This document shows, in pieces, positions 1 to 8,998 of a stretch of DNA of 64,000 bases. The DNA is from Couchioplanes azureus. Lineage in GTDB: Bacteria; Actinomycetota; Actinomycetes; Mycobacteriales; Micromonosporaceae. A program made the position numbers and the translations under genes. The stretch spans positions 359,924-423,923 of the forward strand of contig NZ_BMQY01000004.1 of NCBI RefSeq assembly GCF_014648355.1, in the 5' to 3' direction. Below the pieces are notes generated by a model. The model worked only from the letters and a program-made list of their open reading frames with translations, made no database searches and was not told the DNA's origin. How positions within the stretch are numbered: the stretch's first letter is position 1; every line of letters begins with the position of its first letter.

Positions 1-60
1 AGCGGCTTCGGTCGCCCGGACATCATCGCCTCAAAGCTCCTCGCAGATGGACTGCGGTGA
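1..60 (+). CDS. C-terminal fragment of an upstream gene
   Basis: Frame 1 is open from the first base and ends in TGA at 58-60, giving the tail SGFGRPDIIASKLLADGLR. The start lies outside the window. Nineteen residues are too few to assign a family. It points towards the convergent oxidase gene that ends at 105. Confidence 0.5.
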   Translation, partial: SGFGRPDIIASKLLADGLR

Positions 61-104
61 GTCTAAGGGCGACGGTGCGTAAACGGAAGGTTAACGGTAG
101 GCAA

Positions 105-1034
105 TCAAAGGGCCAGGGAGGCGACCTCGTCCGCGCAACCCCAGGACAGGGTCATGCCCGCGCCGCCGTGGCCGTACGCGTGCACGACCGTCCCGCCGGA
201 CAGCTTCTCGACCTCCACCCGCGGCCCGCCGCGCCGGGCCGGGCGCAGGCCCACCTTCTCCCCCACCACCGGCGCGCCCGCCAGTTCCGGCACGAGCGCC
301 AGGCAGCGCTCGACGATCGCGGTGCGGGTCGCCGGATCCGGGGTGGTGCTCCAGCTGTTCTCGTCGAAGGTGCCGCCGAGCACCACGTCGCGGGTGCGCG
401 GATGCACGTACGTGCTGGGCCGGGTCAGGTCGCGCACCGAGACGAAGACGCCCGGGTTGGCGACCAGCACGATCTGGCCGCGGACCGGATAGACCTCGGG
501 GTCGCCGCAGAGCGACCCGGCGGCCAGGCCGGTGGCGTTGACGATCACCGGCGCCTCGGCGAGCGCCTCCTCCAGCCGGTCGACGCGCCGGCGCACCACG
601 CGCCCGCCGGCGCGTTCGAACCGCTGCCGCAGCCATGGCAGGTAGACGTCCATCTCGACCGCCGGGGCGTCGAAGCGCACCTCTCGGGTCCACGGCGCCT
701 CGGCCGGCAGGTAGCGCACCCGGCCGGCGGCCGGCGCCCACCACGGCTCGCCGGTCGCGCCGTCGCGCTCGAGGTTGCGGGTCTCGCGGACCATCACCCC
801 GGGCACGCCGTCGCGGGCCTGGCGGCGGAAGTACGCGTACGTGGCGGCGGCCCAGGCCAGCACCCGTGGCTCGAAGACGAGGCCGGTCGGATACCAGGCC
901 GCCGCGGCGACCGCGGAGACCGTGTCCGCCGGCGCGTCGGGACTCCACAGCGTCACGTCGGCGCCGCGCTCGCGCAGCCGCATCGCCGCCGTCATCCCGA
1001 TGATCCCGCCGCCCACCACGATGACATCCGCCAT
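105..1034 (-). CDS. D-amino-acid oxidase (FAD-dependent, DAO family)
   Basis: Predicted flavoenzyme that deaminates D-amino acids to 2-oxo acids, ammonia and H2O2. The N-terminus carries a Rossmann FAD-binding motif (VIVVGGGIIG). The middle has PVRGQIVLV. The C-terminus has the DAO-family signature YGHGGAGMTLSWGCA, which wraps the FAD. The length (309 aa from the ATG at 1034) is normal for bacterial DAO. An ATG at 1052 would add six residues; I prefer the inner start because the FAD beta-strand begins there directly. No signal peptide, so cytosolic. Glycine or another D-amino-acid specificity cannot be read from sequence alone. It appears monocistronic, with a strong hairpin upstream that isolates it from the preceding minus-strand gene. 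Confidence 0.88.
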   Translation of the reverse strand: MADVIVVGGGIIGMTAAMRLRERGADVTLWSPDAPADTVSAVAAAAWYPTGLVFEPRVLAWAAATYAYFRRQARDGVPGVMVRETRNLERDGATGEPWWAPAAGRVRYLPAEAPWTREVRFDAPAVEMDVYLPWLRQRFERAGGRVVRRRVDRLEEALAEAPVIVNATGLAAGSLCGDPEVYPVRGQIVLVANPGVFVSVRDLTRPSTYVHPRTRDVVLGGTFDENSWSTTPDPATRTAIVERCLALVPELAGAPVVGEKVGLRPARRGGPRVEVEKLSGGTVVHAYGHGGAGMTLSWGCADEVASLAL

Positions 1035-1099
1035 CCCGCCATCCTTCGCCATGGCAGGTAGCGCGGCGCGGTGACAGTCGGGTTGGCGACAGACACGCG

Positions 1100-1130
1100 G
1101 ACTCGCCCGGCCACCAGGGCCGGGCGAGTC
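1100..1130 (-). terminator. Hairpin terminator after the FN3-like secreted gene
   Basis: Perfect 13-bp stem (GACTCGCCCGGCC at 1100-1112 pairing with 1118-1130) around a 5-nt loop. It sits 22 bp past the stop of the minus-strand gene ending at 1152. There is no long U tract, as is common in actinobacteria. Confidence 0.75.
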
Positions 1131-1151
1131 CTTCGGGGGGATGGGATGACG

Positions 1152-1883
1152 TCAGTTGGCCTTGAGCAGGATCCGGCCGGTCTGGGCGGCGCAGCTGCCC
1201 CACTTGTTGGCGTTCGTGATCTTGAGAACGTACGCCCGGTTCGGCTCCAGGCCGCTGAAGTTCAGCGACCGGGCTCTGGTCCAGCTGGCACCGGTGGCGG
1301 CGTTGGTGGCGACGACCTTGTTGTCGGAGAGCCGGACGAGCTGGGCGGTGCTGGTGAAGCTCATCTTCGGGTTGCGCGGGTCGTCCGGCTGCGCTCCGCC
1401 GGTCGGACCACCCAGGTAGCCCTTCCACTGCGGCGCGGTGTAGGTGAAGGTCGCCTTGGTGCGGTCGGTGCCGCGGACCGCCTTCGCCTTGATCACCATC
1501 GTCGGCACCAGCGACTTCTCCGTCACGGAGATGCTGCTGCCCTGCCCCTCGGCGTCCCGCGAGGCGACCGTGATCTGGTAGCGGGAGCACTTGTCCGGCG
1601 TGGCGACCGTCAGCTGGTGGGTGCCGCCGGCGTTCAGCGGCTGGGTCGCCGCGACGACGTACGACCAGCTGGTGACACCGTCCGTGACGGTGACGCGGTA
1701 GTTGGTGGCGCCGGCGACCGGCTTCCAGTACACCAGGGTCTGCGCGGCGTTCTGCGCCGAGCGCACGTTCCGCAGGCCCATCGGCGTGCCGGGAATGCTC
1801 GCGGCAGCCGAGGCCGGGTGCGGGGCCACCAGGACGGCCGTCACGGCCACCCCCAGGATGGCGGCCAGGCGTGCCAGCTTCAT
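1152..1883 (-). CDS. Secreted fibronectin type III-like protein
   Basis: A 243-residue exported protein. The start at 1883 is chosen because GGAAGG lies about 8 nt upstream and the protein then opens with a classic Sec signal peptide (MKLARLAAILG, hydrophobic core, cleavage after ASAA). The mature part reads as beta-sandwich repeats: first an FN3-like module beginning PGTPMGLRNVRSAQNA with an LVYWKPV strand, then a second beta-rich module ending KITNANKWGSCAAQTG. Two late cysteines could form a disulfide. No enzyme motif is visible. FN3 modules in actinobacterial secreted proteins usually act as spacers or adhesion domains, but the role here is unknown. A strong hairpin follows the gene. Confidence 0.7.
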   Translation of the reverse strand: MKLARLAAILGVAVTAVLVAPHPASAAASIPGTPMGLRNVRSAQNAAQTLVYWKPVAGATNYRVTVTDGVTSWSYVVAATQPLNAGGTHQLTVATPDKCSRYQITVASRDAEGQGSSISVTEKSLVPTMVIKAKAVRGTDRTKATFTYTAPQWKGYLGGPTGGAQPDDPRNPKMSFTSTAQLVRLSDNKVVATNAATGASWTRARSLNFSGLEPNRAYVLKITNANKWGSCAAQTGRILLKAN

Positions 1884-1999
1884 CTGCTCGTTCCTTCCCG
1901 TCGTGTGCCGAGGTGGGAAACGATGCCAGCGGAGCCTCAAGGCCACCGCAAGGCGGCGTCCGCGTTGCCGCAAAGGTAACTGTCAGTAATCGGTGACGC

Positions 2000-4117
2000 T
2001 CAGTAACTACAGCGCAGGACGACCATGGTGTGGCCGCCCACCTCCAGCGACCCCGCGGCCCGCACCGACCGGCGTCGGCCGGCCAGCAGCGGGTCGGCCG
2101 TGTCGATCACCTTCTCCCAGGTCCGTCCGTACTCGCGCGGCGGCACCGTGAAGGTGACCCGCTGGGGCAGCGGGTTGAACAGCACCAGGAACGAGTCGTC
2201 CACGATCGGCTCGCCGAGGGCGTCACGCTCCGGGATGCCGTGGCCGTTGAGGAAGACCGTCATCGTCATGCCGGACTGCGCGGTCCAGTCCTGCGGCGTC
2301 ATCGGCTCGCCGTCGCGGCGCAGCCAGGCGATGTCCGGCAGCTTCGAGTCGCCCGCCGGCCCGCCGGTGAAGAACCGCCGGCGGCGGAAGATGGGATGCT
2401 CGGCGCGCAGCTTCGTCAGGCTCCGGGTGAACAGGGTGAGCACGTCGTGGTGCCGGGCGTCGGCCCAGTCGATCCAGCTCAGCGCGTTGTCCTGGGCGTA
2501 GACGTTGTTGTTGCCGTGCTGGGTGCGGCCCAGCTCGTCGCCGTGCGAGATCATCGGCACGCCCTGGGACAGCAGCAGCGTGGCGAGGAAGTTGCGTTTC
2601 TGCCGCTCGCGCAGCGCGATGATGTCCGGGTCGTCGGCCGCACCCTCGGCGCCGCAGTTCCAGGAACGGTTGTGGCTCTCGCCGTCGCGGTTGTCCTCGC
2701 CGTTGGCCTCGTTGTGCTTGCCGTTGTACGAGACCAGGTCGGTGAGGGTGAAGCCGTCGTGCGCGGTGACGAAGTTGATCGAGGCGATGGGACGGCGGCC
2801 GTCGATCTCGTACAGGTCCGACGAGCCGGTGAAGCGCGAGGCGAACTCGCCGAGGCTGGCCGGCTCGCCGCGCCAGAAGTCGCGGACGCTGTCGCGGTAC
2901 TTGCCGTTCCACTCGGTCCACAGCGGCGGGAAGCCGCCGACCTGGTAGCCGCCGTCGCCGACGTCCCACGGCTCGGCGATCAGCTTCACCTGGCTCACCA
3001 CCGGGTCCTGGTTGACCAGGTCGAAGAAGGCGGCGAGGCGGTCGACCTCGTGGAACTCGCGGGCCAGCGAGGCGGCCAGGTCGAAGCGGAAGCCGTCGAC
3101 GTGCATCTCGGTCACCCAGTAGCGCAACGAGTCCATGATCAGTCGCAACGACTCGTGGTGGCGCACGTTGAGGCTGTTCCCGGTGCCGGTGGTGTCGTAG
3201 TAGTACTGCCTGTCGCCGTCCACCAGCCGGTAGTACGCCGGGTTGTCGATGCCCCGGAACGACAGCGTGGGGCCGAGGTGGTTGCCCTCGGCGGTGTGGT
3301 TGTAGACGACGTCCAGGATCACCTCGATGCCGGCCGCGTGCAGCGCCTTGACCATCGACTTGAACTCCTGGACCTGCCCGCCCCGGCCGCCGAAGGAGGC
3401 GTAGTCGTTGTGCGGGGCGAAGAAGCCGATGGTGTTGTAACCCCAGTAGTTGCTCAGCCCGCGCTCGACCAGCCCGCTGTCGTGCACGAACTGGTGCACC
3501 GGCATCAGCTCGACGGCGGTCACGCCGAGCTCCCGGAAGTGCTTGATCATCTCGGGGTGCGCCAGGCCCGAGTAGGTGCCCCGGACGTCCTCGGGGATCC
3601 GCTGGTGGCGCACCGTCATGCCCTTGACGTGCGCCTCGTAGATGACCGTCTGGTGGAACGGGATCCGCAGCGGCCGGTCGTTGGCCCAGTCGAAGTACGG
3701 GTTCACCACCACCGAGCGCATCGCGTACGGGGCCGAGTCCGCGTCGTTGTACGAGCCCGGATCGCCGAAGTGGTACGAGAACAGCGCGTTGTCCCACTCG
3801 TGGTGCCCGTCGATCGCCTTCGCGTACGGGTCGAGCAGCAACTTGTGCGGGTTGCACCGCACGCCCCGCGACGGGTCGTACGGCCCGTGCACCCGGTAGC
3901 CGTAGCGCTGCCCGGGCACGATCCGGGGCAGGTATCCGTGCCACACCAGCGCCTCGCGCTCCGGCAGGTCGATGCGGGTCTCCACGCCGTCGTCGTCGAA
4001 CAGGCACAGTTCCACGCGCCGGGCGACCTCGGAGAAGAGCGCGAAGTTGGTGCCGCCGCCGTCGTAGGTCGCACCGAGGGGATAGGGGTTGCCCGGCCAG
4101 ACGCTGAGGGGGGTCAT
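2000..4117 (-). CDS. glgX: Glycogen debranching enzyme GlgX
   Basis: GH13 isoamylase-type enzyme that hydrolyses alpha-1,6 branches of glycogen limit dextrins in the cytosol. It opens with the CBM48-like motif PLGATYDGGGTNFALFSE. The catalytic barrel shows DVVYNHTAEG, GFRFDLAASL (nucleophile Asp), LIAEPWDVG (acid Glu) and NFVTAHDGFTL. The 705 residues match GlgX/TreX length. The ATG at 4117 overlaps the selB stop in an ATGA, so glgX is probably translated by coupling to selB. A GTG at 4126 is an alternative start. Pairing of glgX with selA/selB has no obvious metabolic logic and is discussed as a finding. Confidence 0.93.
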   Translation of the reverse strand: MTPLSVWPGNPYPLGATYDGGGTNFALFSEVARRVELCLFDDDGVETRIDLPEREALVWHGYLPRIVPGQRYGYRVHGPYDPSRGVRCNPHKLLLDPYAKAIDGHHEWDNALFSYHFGDPGSYNDADSAPYAMRSVVVNPYFDWANDRPLRIPFHQTVIYEAHVKGMTVRHQRIPEDVRGTYSGLAHPEMIKHFRELGVTAVELMPVHQFVHDSGLVERGLSNYWGYNTIGFFAPHNDYASFGGRGGQVQEFKSMVKALHAAGIEVILDVVYNHTAEGNHLGPTLSFRGIDNPAYYRLVDGDRQYYYDTTGTGNSLNVRHHESLRLIMDSLRYWVTEMHVDGFRFDLAASLAREFHEVDRLAAFFDLVNQDPVVSQVKLIAEPWDVGDGGYQVGGFPPLWTEWNGKYRDSVRDFWRGEPASLGEFASRFTGSSDLYEIDGRRPIASINFVTAHDGFTLTDLVSYNGKHNEANGEDNRDGESHNRSWNCGAEGAADDPDIIALRERQKRNFLATLLLSQGVPMISHGDELGRTQHGNNNVYAQDNALSWIDWADARHHDVLTLFTRSLTKLRAEHPIFRRRRFFTGGPAGDSKLPDIAWLRRDGEPMTPQDWTAQSGMTMTVFLNGHGIPERDALGEPIVDDSFLVLFNPLPQRVTFTVPPREYGRTWEKVIDTADPLLAGRRRSVRAAGSLEVGGHTMVVLRCSY

Positions 4118-5895
4118 GGCTCGCACCTACCCCAGCGGTTTGCGCATCGACCCCGCCCGGCGACCGTACGGCGGTCGTCGCTCAGCCGGTGGGTCGCGCC
4201 GGTGCGGTCGAGCAGCCCGAGCAGCGGCACCGCCACCCGCCGGGTCGTGTCCAGCGCCCGGCGGGCCTCGCTGAGGGTGAACGGCTGGGCGAGGCCGGCC
4301 AGCACACCCACCGCCCGCTCCGGCGCGTCCACGGGCAGCACGACGTTCTCCGCGAGCACCACCACCAGCCCCGCCCGGGCGGCCGCCGCGAGCTGCCGCG
4401 CCCCCAGCCCCAGCTCGGCCAGCCGGTGCGTCTCCGGCGCCGCGAACGGCCGGCCGGGGTCGAAGGCCCGCCCCACCGCGGCGGCCAGCTCGCCGGGCAC
4501 GCCGGCCGGCCCGGCCGAGACCCGCCCCGACCGCAGCGCGAGCGGCGGCGCCACCAGGGCCTCCACCAGGGACCGTTCCGGCAAGCCGAGCCGGTGCCGC
4601 ACCGCCTCCACGGGAACCCCGGGCTCGAGCGGGCGCTCGCGGGCGTAGGCGCCGACCTCGTCGGCGAGCCGGTCCCGCAGCCGCGCCCAATGCGCCGGAT
4701 CGGCGAACCACCCACCCGCCACGGGGGCACGGTCCGGCGGCACCCCCATCCGCGCGAGGTCGTCGCGGTGGACCAGCCCCCGGCGCCGCAGCTCGCCGGC
4801 CAGGTCGACGGCACCGTCCATCCCGGACAGCGTGGCCGCCCGCGCCGCGGCCGCACCGCGCCGCCGCAGACCCGGCGGCATGACGTCCAGCACGGTCACG
4901 CCGCCGGCGACGTGGTGCCGGCCGGGGTCGCGCAGCAGCACCCGGTCGCCGACCCGCAGCGGCAGCCGCCGGGCCAGCCGCAGACGCGCCGTGTCGGCGC
5001 CGAGGGGGCGTACCCGTGCCGGCACCGCGGCCGACCCGGCATGCAGCGTGAGCGTCGCCGGCAGGTCCGCGACGGGGTCGCCGTGCACCCGCACGTCGAC
5101 CAGGTCGGTGAGCACGAAACGCCCCGGCGTCAGCAGGGCGGCCCCGCGCGCGACCGCGTCGCGGGGCACGCCGCGGAGATTGACGGCGACCCGGGCCGTG
5201 CCGCGCACCGCCGCGACCGGCTCGCCCAGACTCTGCAACCCCCGCACGCGCACCGGCCGGCCGGCCCCGGTCAGCTCCAGCTCGTCACCGGTACGCAGCT
5301 CCCCCGCGCCGAGCGTCCCGGTCACCACCGTGCCCGCGCCCCGGATCGTGAAGGCCCGGTCGACCCACAGCCGTACCGGCCCCTCCGCCGGCGCGGGCAG
5401 CCCGAGGACGAGCCGGCCGAGCGCAGCCCGCAGCTCGGCCATCCCCGCCCCGGTGACCGCGCTGACGGCGACCGCCTCGACCGCGCCGAGCGACGTCGCG
5501 GCGATCCGCGCGGCCGCCGCGGCCGCCGCGGGCCCCGGATCGGCGAGGTCGGCGCGGGACACGACCAGCAGCCCGTGGCGCACGCCGAGGGCGTCGAGCG
5601 CGGCCAGGTGCTCCGCCGACTGCGGCATCCACCCCTCGTCGGCCGCGACGACGACCATCGCGGCCGGCGCCGGGCCCACCCCGGCGAGCATGGTGGGCAC
5701 GAACCGCTCGTGCCCCGGCACGTCGACGAACGCGACCGTGCCGCCGGGGTCCAGGGTGGTCCAGGCGTACCCGAGGTCGATGGTCATGCCGCGGCGGCGC
5801 TCCTCGGCCAACCGGTCGGGCTCCATCCCGGTCAGGGCCCGGACCAGCGTCGACTTCCCGTGGTCGACGTGCCCGGCGGTGGCGACGACGTGCAT
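4114..5895 (-). CDS. selB: Selenocysteine-specific elongation factor SelB
   Basis: GTPase that carries Sec-tRNA-Sec to the ribosome and reads the SECIS hairpin with its C-terminal domain. The start at 5895 is the ATG directly before the G1 loop (GHVDHGKS at residues 8-15). G2/G3 follow (GMTIDLGYAW, DVPGHERF). The EF-Tu-like beta domains come next (TGTLGAGELRTGDELEL), then a C-terminal winged-helix region of about 230 residues. The total of 593 aa is in the normal SelB range. The start is only 2 nt past the selA stop, and the stop overlaps the glgX start, so selA-selB-glgX form one operon. With selC, selD and the UGA-containing fdhA nearby, the function is well supported. Confidence 0.95.
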   Translation of the reverse strand: MHVVATAGHVDHGKSTLVRALTGMEPDRLAEERRRGMTIDLGYAWTTLDPGGTVAFVDVPGHERFVPTMLAGVGPAPAAMVVVAADEGWMPQSAEHLAALDALGVRHGLLVVSRADLADPGPAAAAAAARIAATSLGAVEAVAVSAVTGAGMAELRAALGRLVLGLPAPAEGPVRLWVDRAFTIRGAGTVVTGTLGAGELRTGDELELTGAGRPVRVRGLQSLGEPVAAVRGTARVAVNLRGVPRDAVARGAALLTPGRFVLTDLVDVRVHGDPVADLPATLTLHAGSAAVPARVRPLGADTARLRLARRLPLRVGDRVLLRDPGRHHVAGGVTVLDVMPPGLRRRGAAAARAATLSGMDGAVDLAGELRRRGLVHRDDLARMGVPPDRAPVAGGWFADPAHWARLRDRLADEVGAYARERPLEPGVPVEAVRHRLGLPERSLVEALVAPPLALRSGRVSAGPAGVPGELAAAVGRAFDPGRPFAAPETHRLAELGLGARQLAAAARAGLVVVLAENVVLPVDAPERAVGVLAGLAQPFTLSEARRALDTTRRVAVPLLGLLDRTGATHRLSDDRRTVAGRGRCANRWGRCEP

Positions 5896-5897
5896 CG

Positions 5898-7238
5898 TCA
5901 CCCTCCGGCGGCTTCCTCGACGCCGGCTTCCCGCGCCCGGGCGGCGGTGGACACCGCCGCGACGAGGGCCGGGTCCCGCTCGGCCGGCACGCAGCGCAGA
6001 TCGAGCAGCAGCCGGCCGCGGGCGACCCGCCCGACGACCGGCGGTTCCCCCAGACGCAGGGGCCGTGCGTACTCCCCGGGCAGCGCGAGGGCCCACGACG
6101 GCAGCTCCAGCTCCGGCGCGCCGCCCCCGCCCACCACGGCGACCGAGGCGACCACCTCGGCGCGGACACCGGCGGCGGCGAGATCGGCGGCGGCGCGCTC
6201 CGTGCGTACCCGCAGCGCGTCGGGATCGGTCCGCAGCGCCCGCCAGGTCGGCGTCTGCGGCCCGGCGACGGTGGCGTGCAACGCGGCGAGGGTGAGCTTG
6301 TCCACCCGCAGGGCCCGCGCCAGCGGGTGCCGCCGCAGCCGCTCCACCAGCGAGGCCTCGCCCAGCAGCAGCCCGGCCTGCGGGCCGCCGAGCAGCTTGT
6401 CACCGCTGGCGACGACGAGATCGGCGCCGCACCGCAGGGTGGTCGCCGCGTCCGGCTCGTCCGGCAGCAGCGGGTCGGGGCCGAGCAACCCGGAACCGAT
6501 GTCGACGACGACCGGGACCCCGAGCCCGGTGAGCTCCTCGACCGGCACGGCCCGGGTGAACCCGCGCACGACGAAGTTGGACGGATGCACCTTGAGCACG
6601 AACCCGGTCTCCGGCCCCACCGCCGCGGCGTAGTCGGCGAGGCGGGTGCGGTTGGTGGTGCCGACCTCGCGCAGCCGGGCGCCGGTGGAGACGAGCAGGT
6701 CGGGCAGGCGGAAACCGTCGCCGATCTCGACCAGCTCCCCGCGGCTGACGACGATCTCCCGCCCGGCGGCCAGCACGGTCGCGGCCAGGACCAGCGCGGC
6801 CGCGCCGTTGTTGACCACGTGCACACCCCCGGCCACGGGCACGGCGGCGGCGAGCGCGGCCAGGGCGTCCCGGCCCCGCATGGCCCGCCGCCCGCTGCCG
6901 AGATCGAGCTCGACGTCGGTGTGCCCCGCCGCGGCGGCGACGGCCTCGACGGCGGCGGCCGACAGCGCGGCCCGCCCGAGGTTGGTGTGCAGCACCACCC
7001 CGGTGGCGTTGACGACGCGGCGCAGGCCACCGGGCGCCGCCGGGAGCGCGGCGACGGCGACGGAGACGACGTCGCCGGGATCGATCTCCCCGGCCCGTGC
7101 CCGCGCCTGGGCGGCGACGACGGCGGCCTTGACCGGTGCCCGCCCGAGCCGCTCCGCGGCGGCGACGAGGAGCGGCTCGCCGAGCACGGCGTCGGTGCGC
7201 GGGATCCGCCGCCGGGGGTCCGCCGGAGTCTGCCCCAC
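5898..7238 (-). CDS. selA: L-seryl-tRNA(Sec) selenium transferase SelA
   Basis: PLP enzyme that converts Ser-tRNA-Sec to Sec-tRNA-Sec using selenophosphate from SelD. The GTG at 7238 is chosen because a strong GGAGGAGG (7245-7252) lies 6 nt upstream; earlier ATG codons lack a site. The 446 residues contain the N-terminal tRNA-binding helical segment, RVVNATGVVLHTNLGRA (a SelA hallmark) and the PLP-lysine loop ASGDKLLGGPQAG. It heads the selA-selB-glgX operon, with 2 nt between it and selB. Confidence 0.95.
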   Translation of the reverse strand: MGQTPADPRRRIPRTDAVLGEPLLVAAAERLGRAPVKAAVVAAQARARAGEIDPGDVVSVAVAALPAAPGGLRRVVNATGVVLHTNLGRAALSAAAVEAVAAAAGHTDVELDLGSGRRAMRGRDALAALAAAVPVAGGVHVVNNGAAALVLAATVLAAGREIVVSRGELVEIGDGFRLPDLLVSTGARLREVGTTNRTRLADYAAAVGPETGFVLKVHPSNFVVRGFTRAVPVEELTGLGVPVVVDIGSGLLGPDPLLPDEPDAATTLRCGADLVVASGDKLLGGPQAGLLLGEASLVERLRRHPLARALRVDKLTLAALHATVAGPQTPTWRALRTDPDALRVRTERAAADLAAAGVRAEVVASVAVVGGGGAPELELPSWALALPGEYARPLRLGEPPVVGRVARGRLLLDLRCVPAERDPALVAAVSTAARAREAGVEEAAGG

Positions 7239-7301
7239 AGCGTTCCTCCTCCGCGGCCGATGCAGCAGCACCAAACTACCGGAGGTGGCCGGTTCCGTCC
7301 C

Positions 7302-7796
7302 TCAGGCCTTGTGGGTCAGGGTGGCGCCGGTCCAGAAGTCCTCCAGGACCGCGGTGACCGACCAGTGCCGTGCCGCGCACGAGTAGCCGGGCACCTGCCA
7401 CCCCGTCACCTCCAGCGGCAGCCTGGCGGTGCCTGCGACGGTGCCGTCGGCGCCGATCGGGTAGTCGTTCGCCTTCGTGACGGTCGCGGACCGGTGGATG
7501 TCGACAGTCGACTCGCCGCGGCGGCAGGTGATGTCCACGTCCACGGTCGCGGTGACGGAGATGGTGGTCAGGTCGCCCGCCAGCGCCACATCCACCTCCT
7601 GGAAGACGACGGTGGCGACGGCGCCGTCCCAGCGGGCCTCCGCGGCCTCCGGCACGAAACGGGCACCGGCCGCCCCTGCGGCGCCGGAGCCGCCGGCCAC
7701 AAGGGCCGCGAGGACGGTCATGGCGGCCACGGCGGATCTCGCCAGGGCCCGCCGCAGCGTCCGGGGTGATCTCGGTGTGCTCGGAGTGGATGGCAT
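7302..7796 (-). CDS. Small secreted protein of unknown function
   Basis: 164-residue protein with an N-terminal export signal: a run of basic residues (TLRRALARS) followed by a hydrophobic stretch and a small-residue cleavage region ending GAAGAAG. The mature part is beta-rich, with alternating hydrophobic strands and two cysteines (DITCRRGES, PGYSCAARHW) that could pair. I chose the ATG at 7796 because GGGAGG lies 5 nt upstream; an ATG at 7826 is the next option. It stands alone, running towards selA on the same strand after a 63-bp gap. I do not recognise the family. Confidence 0.6.
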   Translation of the reverse strand: MPSTPSTPRSPRTLRRALARSAVAAMTVLAALVAGGSGAAGAAGARFVPEAAEARWDGAVATVVFQEVDVALAGDLTTISVTATVDVDITCRRGESTVDIHRSATVTKANDYPIGADGTVAGTARLPLEVTGWQVPGYSCAARHWSVTAVLEDFWTGATLTHKA

Positions 7797-7968
7797 GCCG
7801 GCCTCCCTGGCCTTCGTGATCCTCATCTGACCTTTTCCGGTCACCAGTCCCGGGCCGCGGGCGGCGCGCCCGCGTGCCCGGCGGCGACCGGCACCGGACA
7901 CGCCCCGGCACCGGCCGCCGCCGTCAACGCCTCACCGGCCGGTCAGCGAAGACCTGGCCGGACTTTCC

Positions 7969-8610
7969 TCAGACCGGCTCGAAATCCACCGGGACCTCGT
8001 TGCCGTTCTGGTCCCTGCCGCCGCCGGAAGCACCGTTGACCACGGTGAAGTCCTTCGTCTCGCCGTCGAGTTCCAGCCTCAGTGTCTCGAAGCCGATGCG
8101 CAGTGTGGAAACGTTCCGCAATGCGGCTGCCGAGACCCGGAACCTGATATCGATGTTGACATCGATCAGCTCCTCACGGTGGAAGGTCTCCTTCAGGACG
8201 CTCTGACTGGTGTCCTGTTTGAATTTGAGCACCCAGAGATTCCACCCGGACGACGACGGGAGGTTGTAGACCTGCCACAGGCTCTCGAAATTGTGGCTGC
8301 GGAGTCGGCCCTGAATGCGCCCCTCGAGATCGAAGCCCTGCGACTCGATCTTGATGCTCCGGAAGGTGCTGAAGCCGTGGAACGCCGTAACCGAGCCGTC
8401 TGCCGGTACCTTGGCGGACTTCCCGGCCTGAGCGCCCGGAAGGACGAGCTCGAAGGGACTCTGGGTGATCTGGATCGCCGGGGAGCTCGACGAGTCCGCG
8501 GCGCCGGCCGGGCTGGCGGCGGCCTGAGCGCCACCCGCTACCAGGGCCAGGACGCCGGCGGCGACGGCCACTGCGGCCCGGGCGCGGATTTTCCATGCAC
8601 GATCGTGCAT
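7969..8610 (-). CDS. Secreted protein of unknown function
   Basis: 213-residue exported protein. It begins with a short basic n-region (HDRAWKIRAR), a hydrophobic core and an AQAAASPAGA cleavage region. The mature part has beta-strand patterns (LRIGFETLRLELDGE) and a VYNLPSSSGWNLWVLKF segment; no catalytic motif is visible. The ATG at 8610 is preferred over the in-frame GTG at 8616 because AGAGG lies 5 nt before it. The start codon lies inside a perfect 16-bp palindrome, so translation or transcription may be controlled there. Family not recognised. Confidence 0.6.
   Translation of the reverse strand: MHDRAWKIRARAAVAVAAGVLALVAGGAQAAASPAGAADSSSSPAIQITQSPFELVLPGAQAGKSAKVPADGSVTAFHGFSTFRSIKIESQGFDLEGRIQGRLRSHNFESLWQVYNLPSSSGWNLWVLKFKQDTSQSVLKETFHREELIDVNIDIRFRVSAAALRNVSTLRIGFETLRLELDGETKDFTVVNGASGGGRDQNGNEVPVDFEPV
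8595..8610. repeat. Perfect 16-bp palindrome over a start codon
   Basis: ATGCACGATCGTGCAT is its own reverse complement and includes the ATG of the minus-strand secreted gene. It could be an operator or a small mRNA hairpin that masks the start. No regulator gene is adjacent. Confidence 0.5.
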
Positions 8611-8998
8611 GTCCACCTCTTTCTTGTCCGGTGTTTACGGCACGTCCAACGGACATTTCCGACGCTCCACGTCAGTACCTAGTAGAGCGAGCCGTCCGCC
8701 CAGTTAGGACATTGCCGTCGATCAATGTGAGAGTAAAGCAGTCACTGCCGGGTGAACAGGCAGCCGGAAGGGCGCTATCCGACAGATCCGGGCGCGCCGA
8801 CATAACCTGATCTTTCGAATGTTGCGTTTTGACACAACTCCGGGTCGAGCCGAACTCAGGCCGGTTCCCAGCTCACGTCGCCGAGCTCCGGCGGGACGGG
8901 GCGGCCGCCCGTCACATCGGCCACACCCGGGACCGGCGGGGTGCGCCACAAGATGGTCAGATCCGGTCTGGGGCGCAGTGGCCGACGACCGTGCCGGG
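8611..8998. other. 388-bp gene-free gap
   Basis: Lies between the start of the secreted-protein gene and the stop of the membrane-protein gene, both on the minus strand. It is less GC-rich than its surroundings in part and presumably holds the promoter of the 7969-8610 gene. I see no convincing reading frame, RNA gene or strong hairpin in it. Confidence 0.5.

Noticed and set aside
2030..4648. Very long frames antisense to glgX, selB, fdhA, gnd and other genes
   Set aside because: They are by-products of high GC in the third codon position. Their products are Arg/Gly/Pro-rich without domains, while the opposite strand has clear enzyme motifs.
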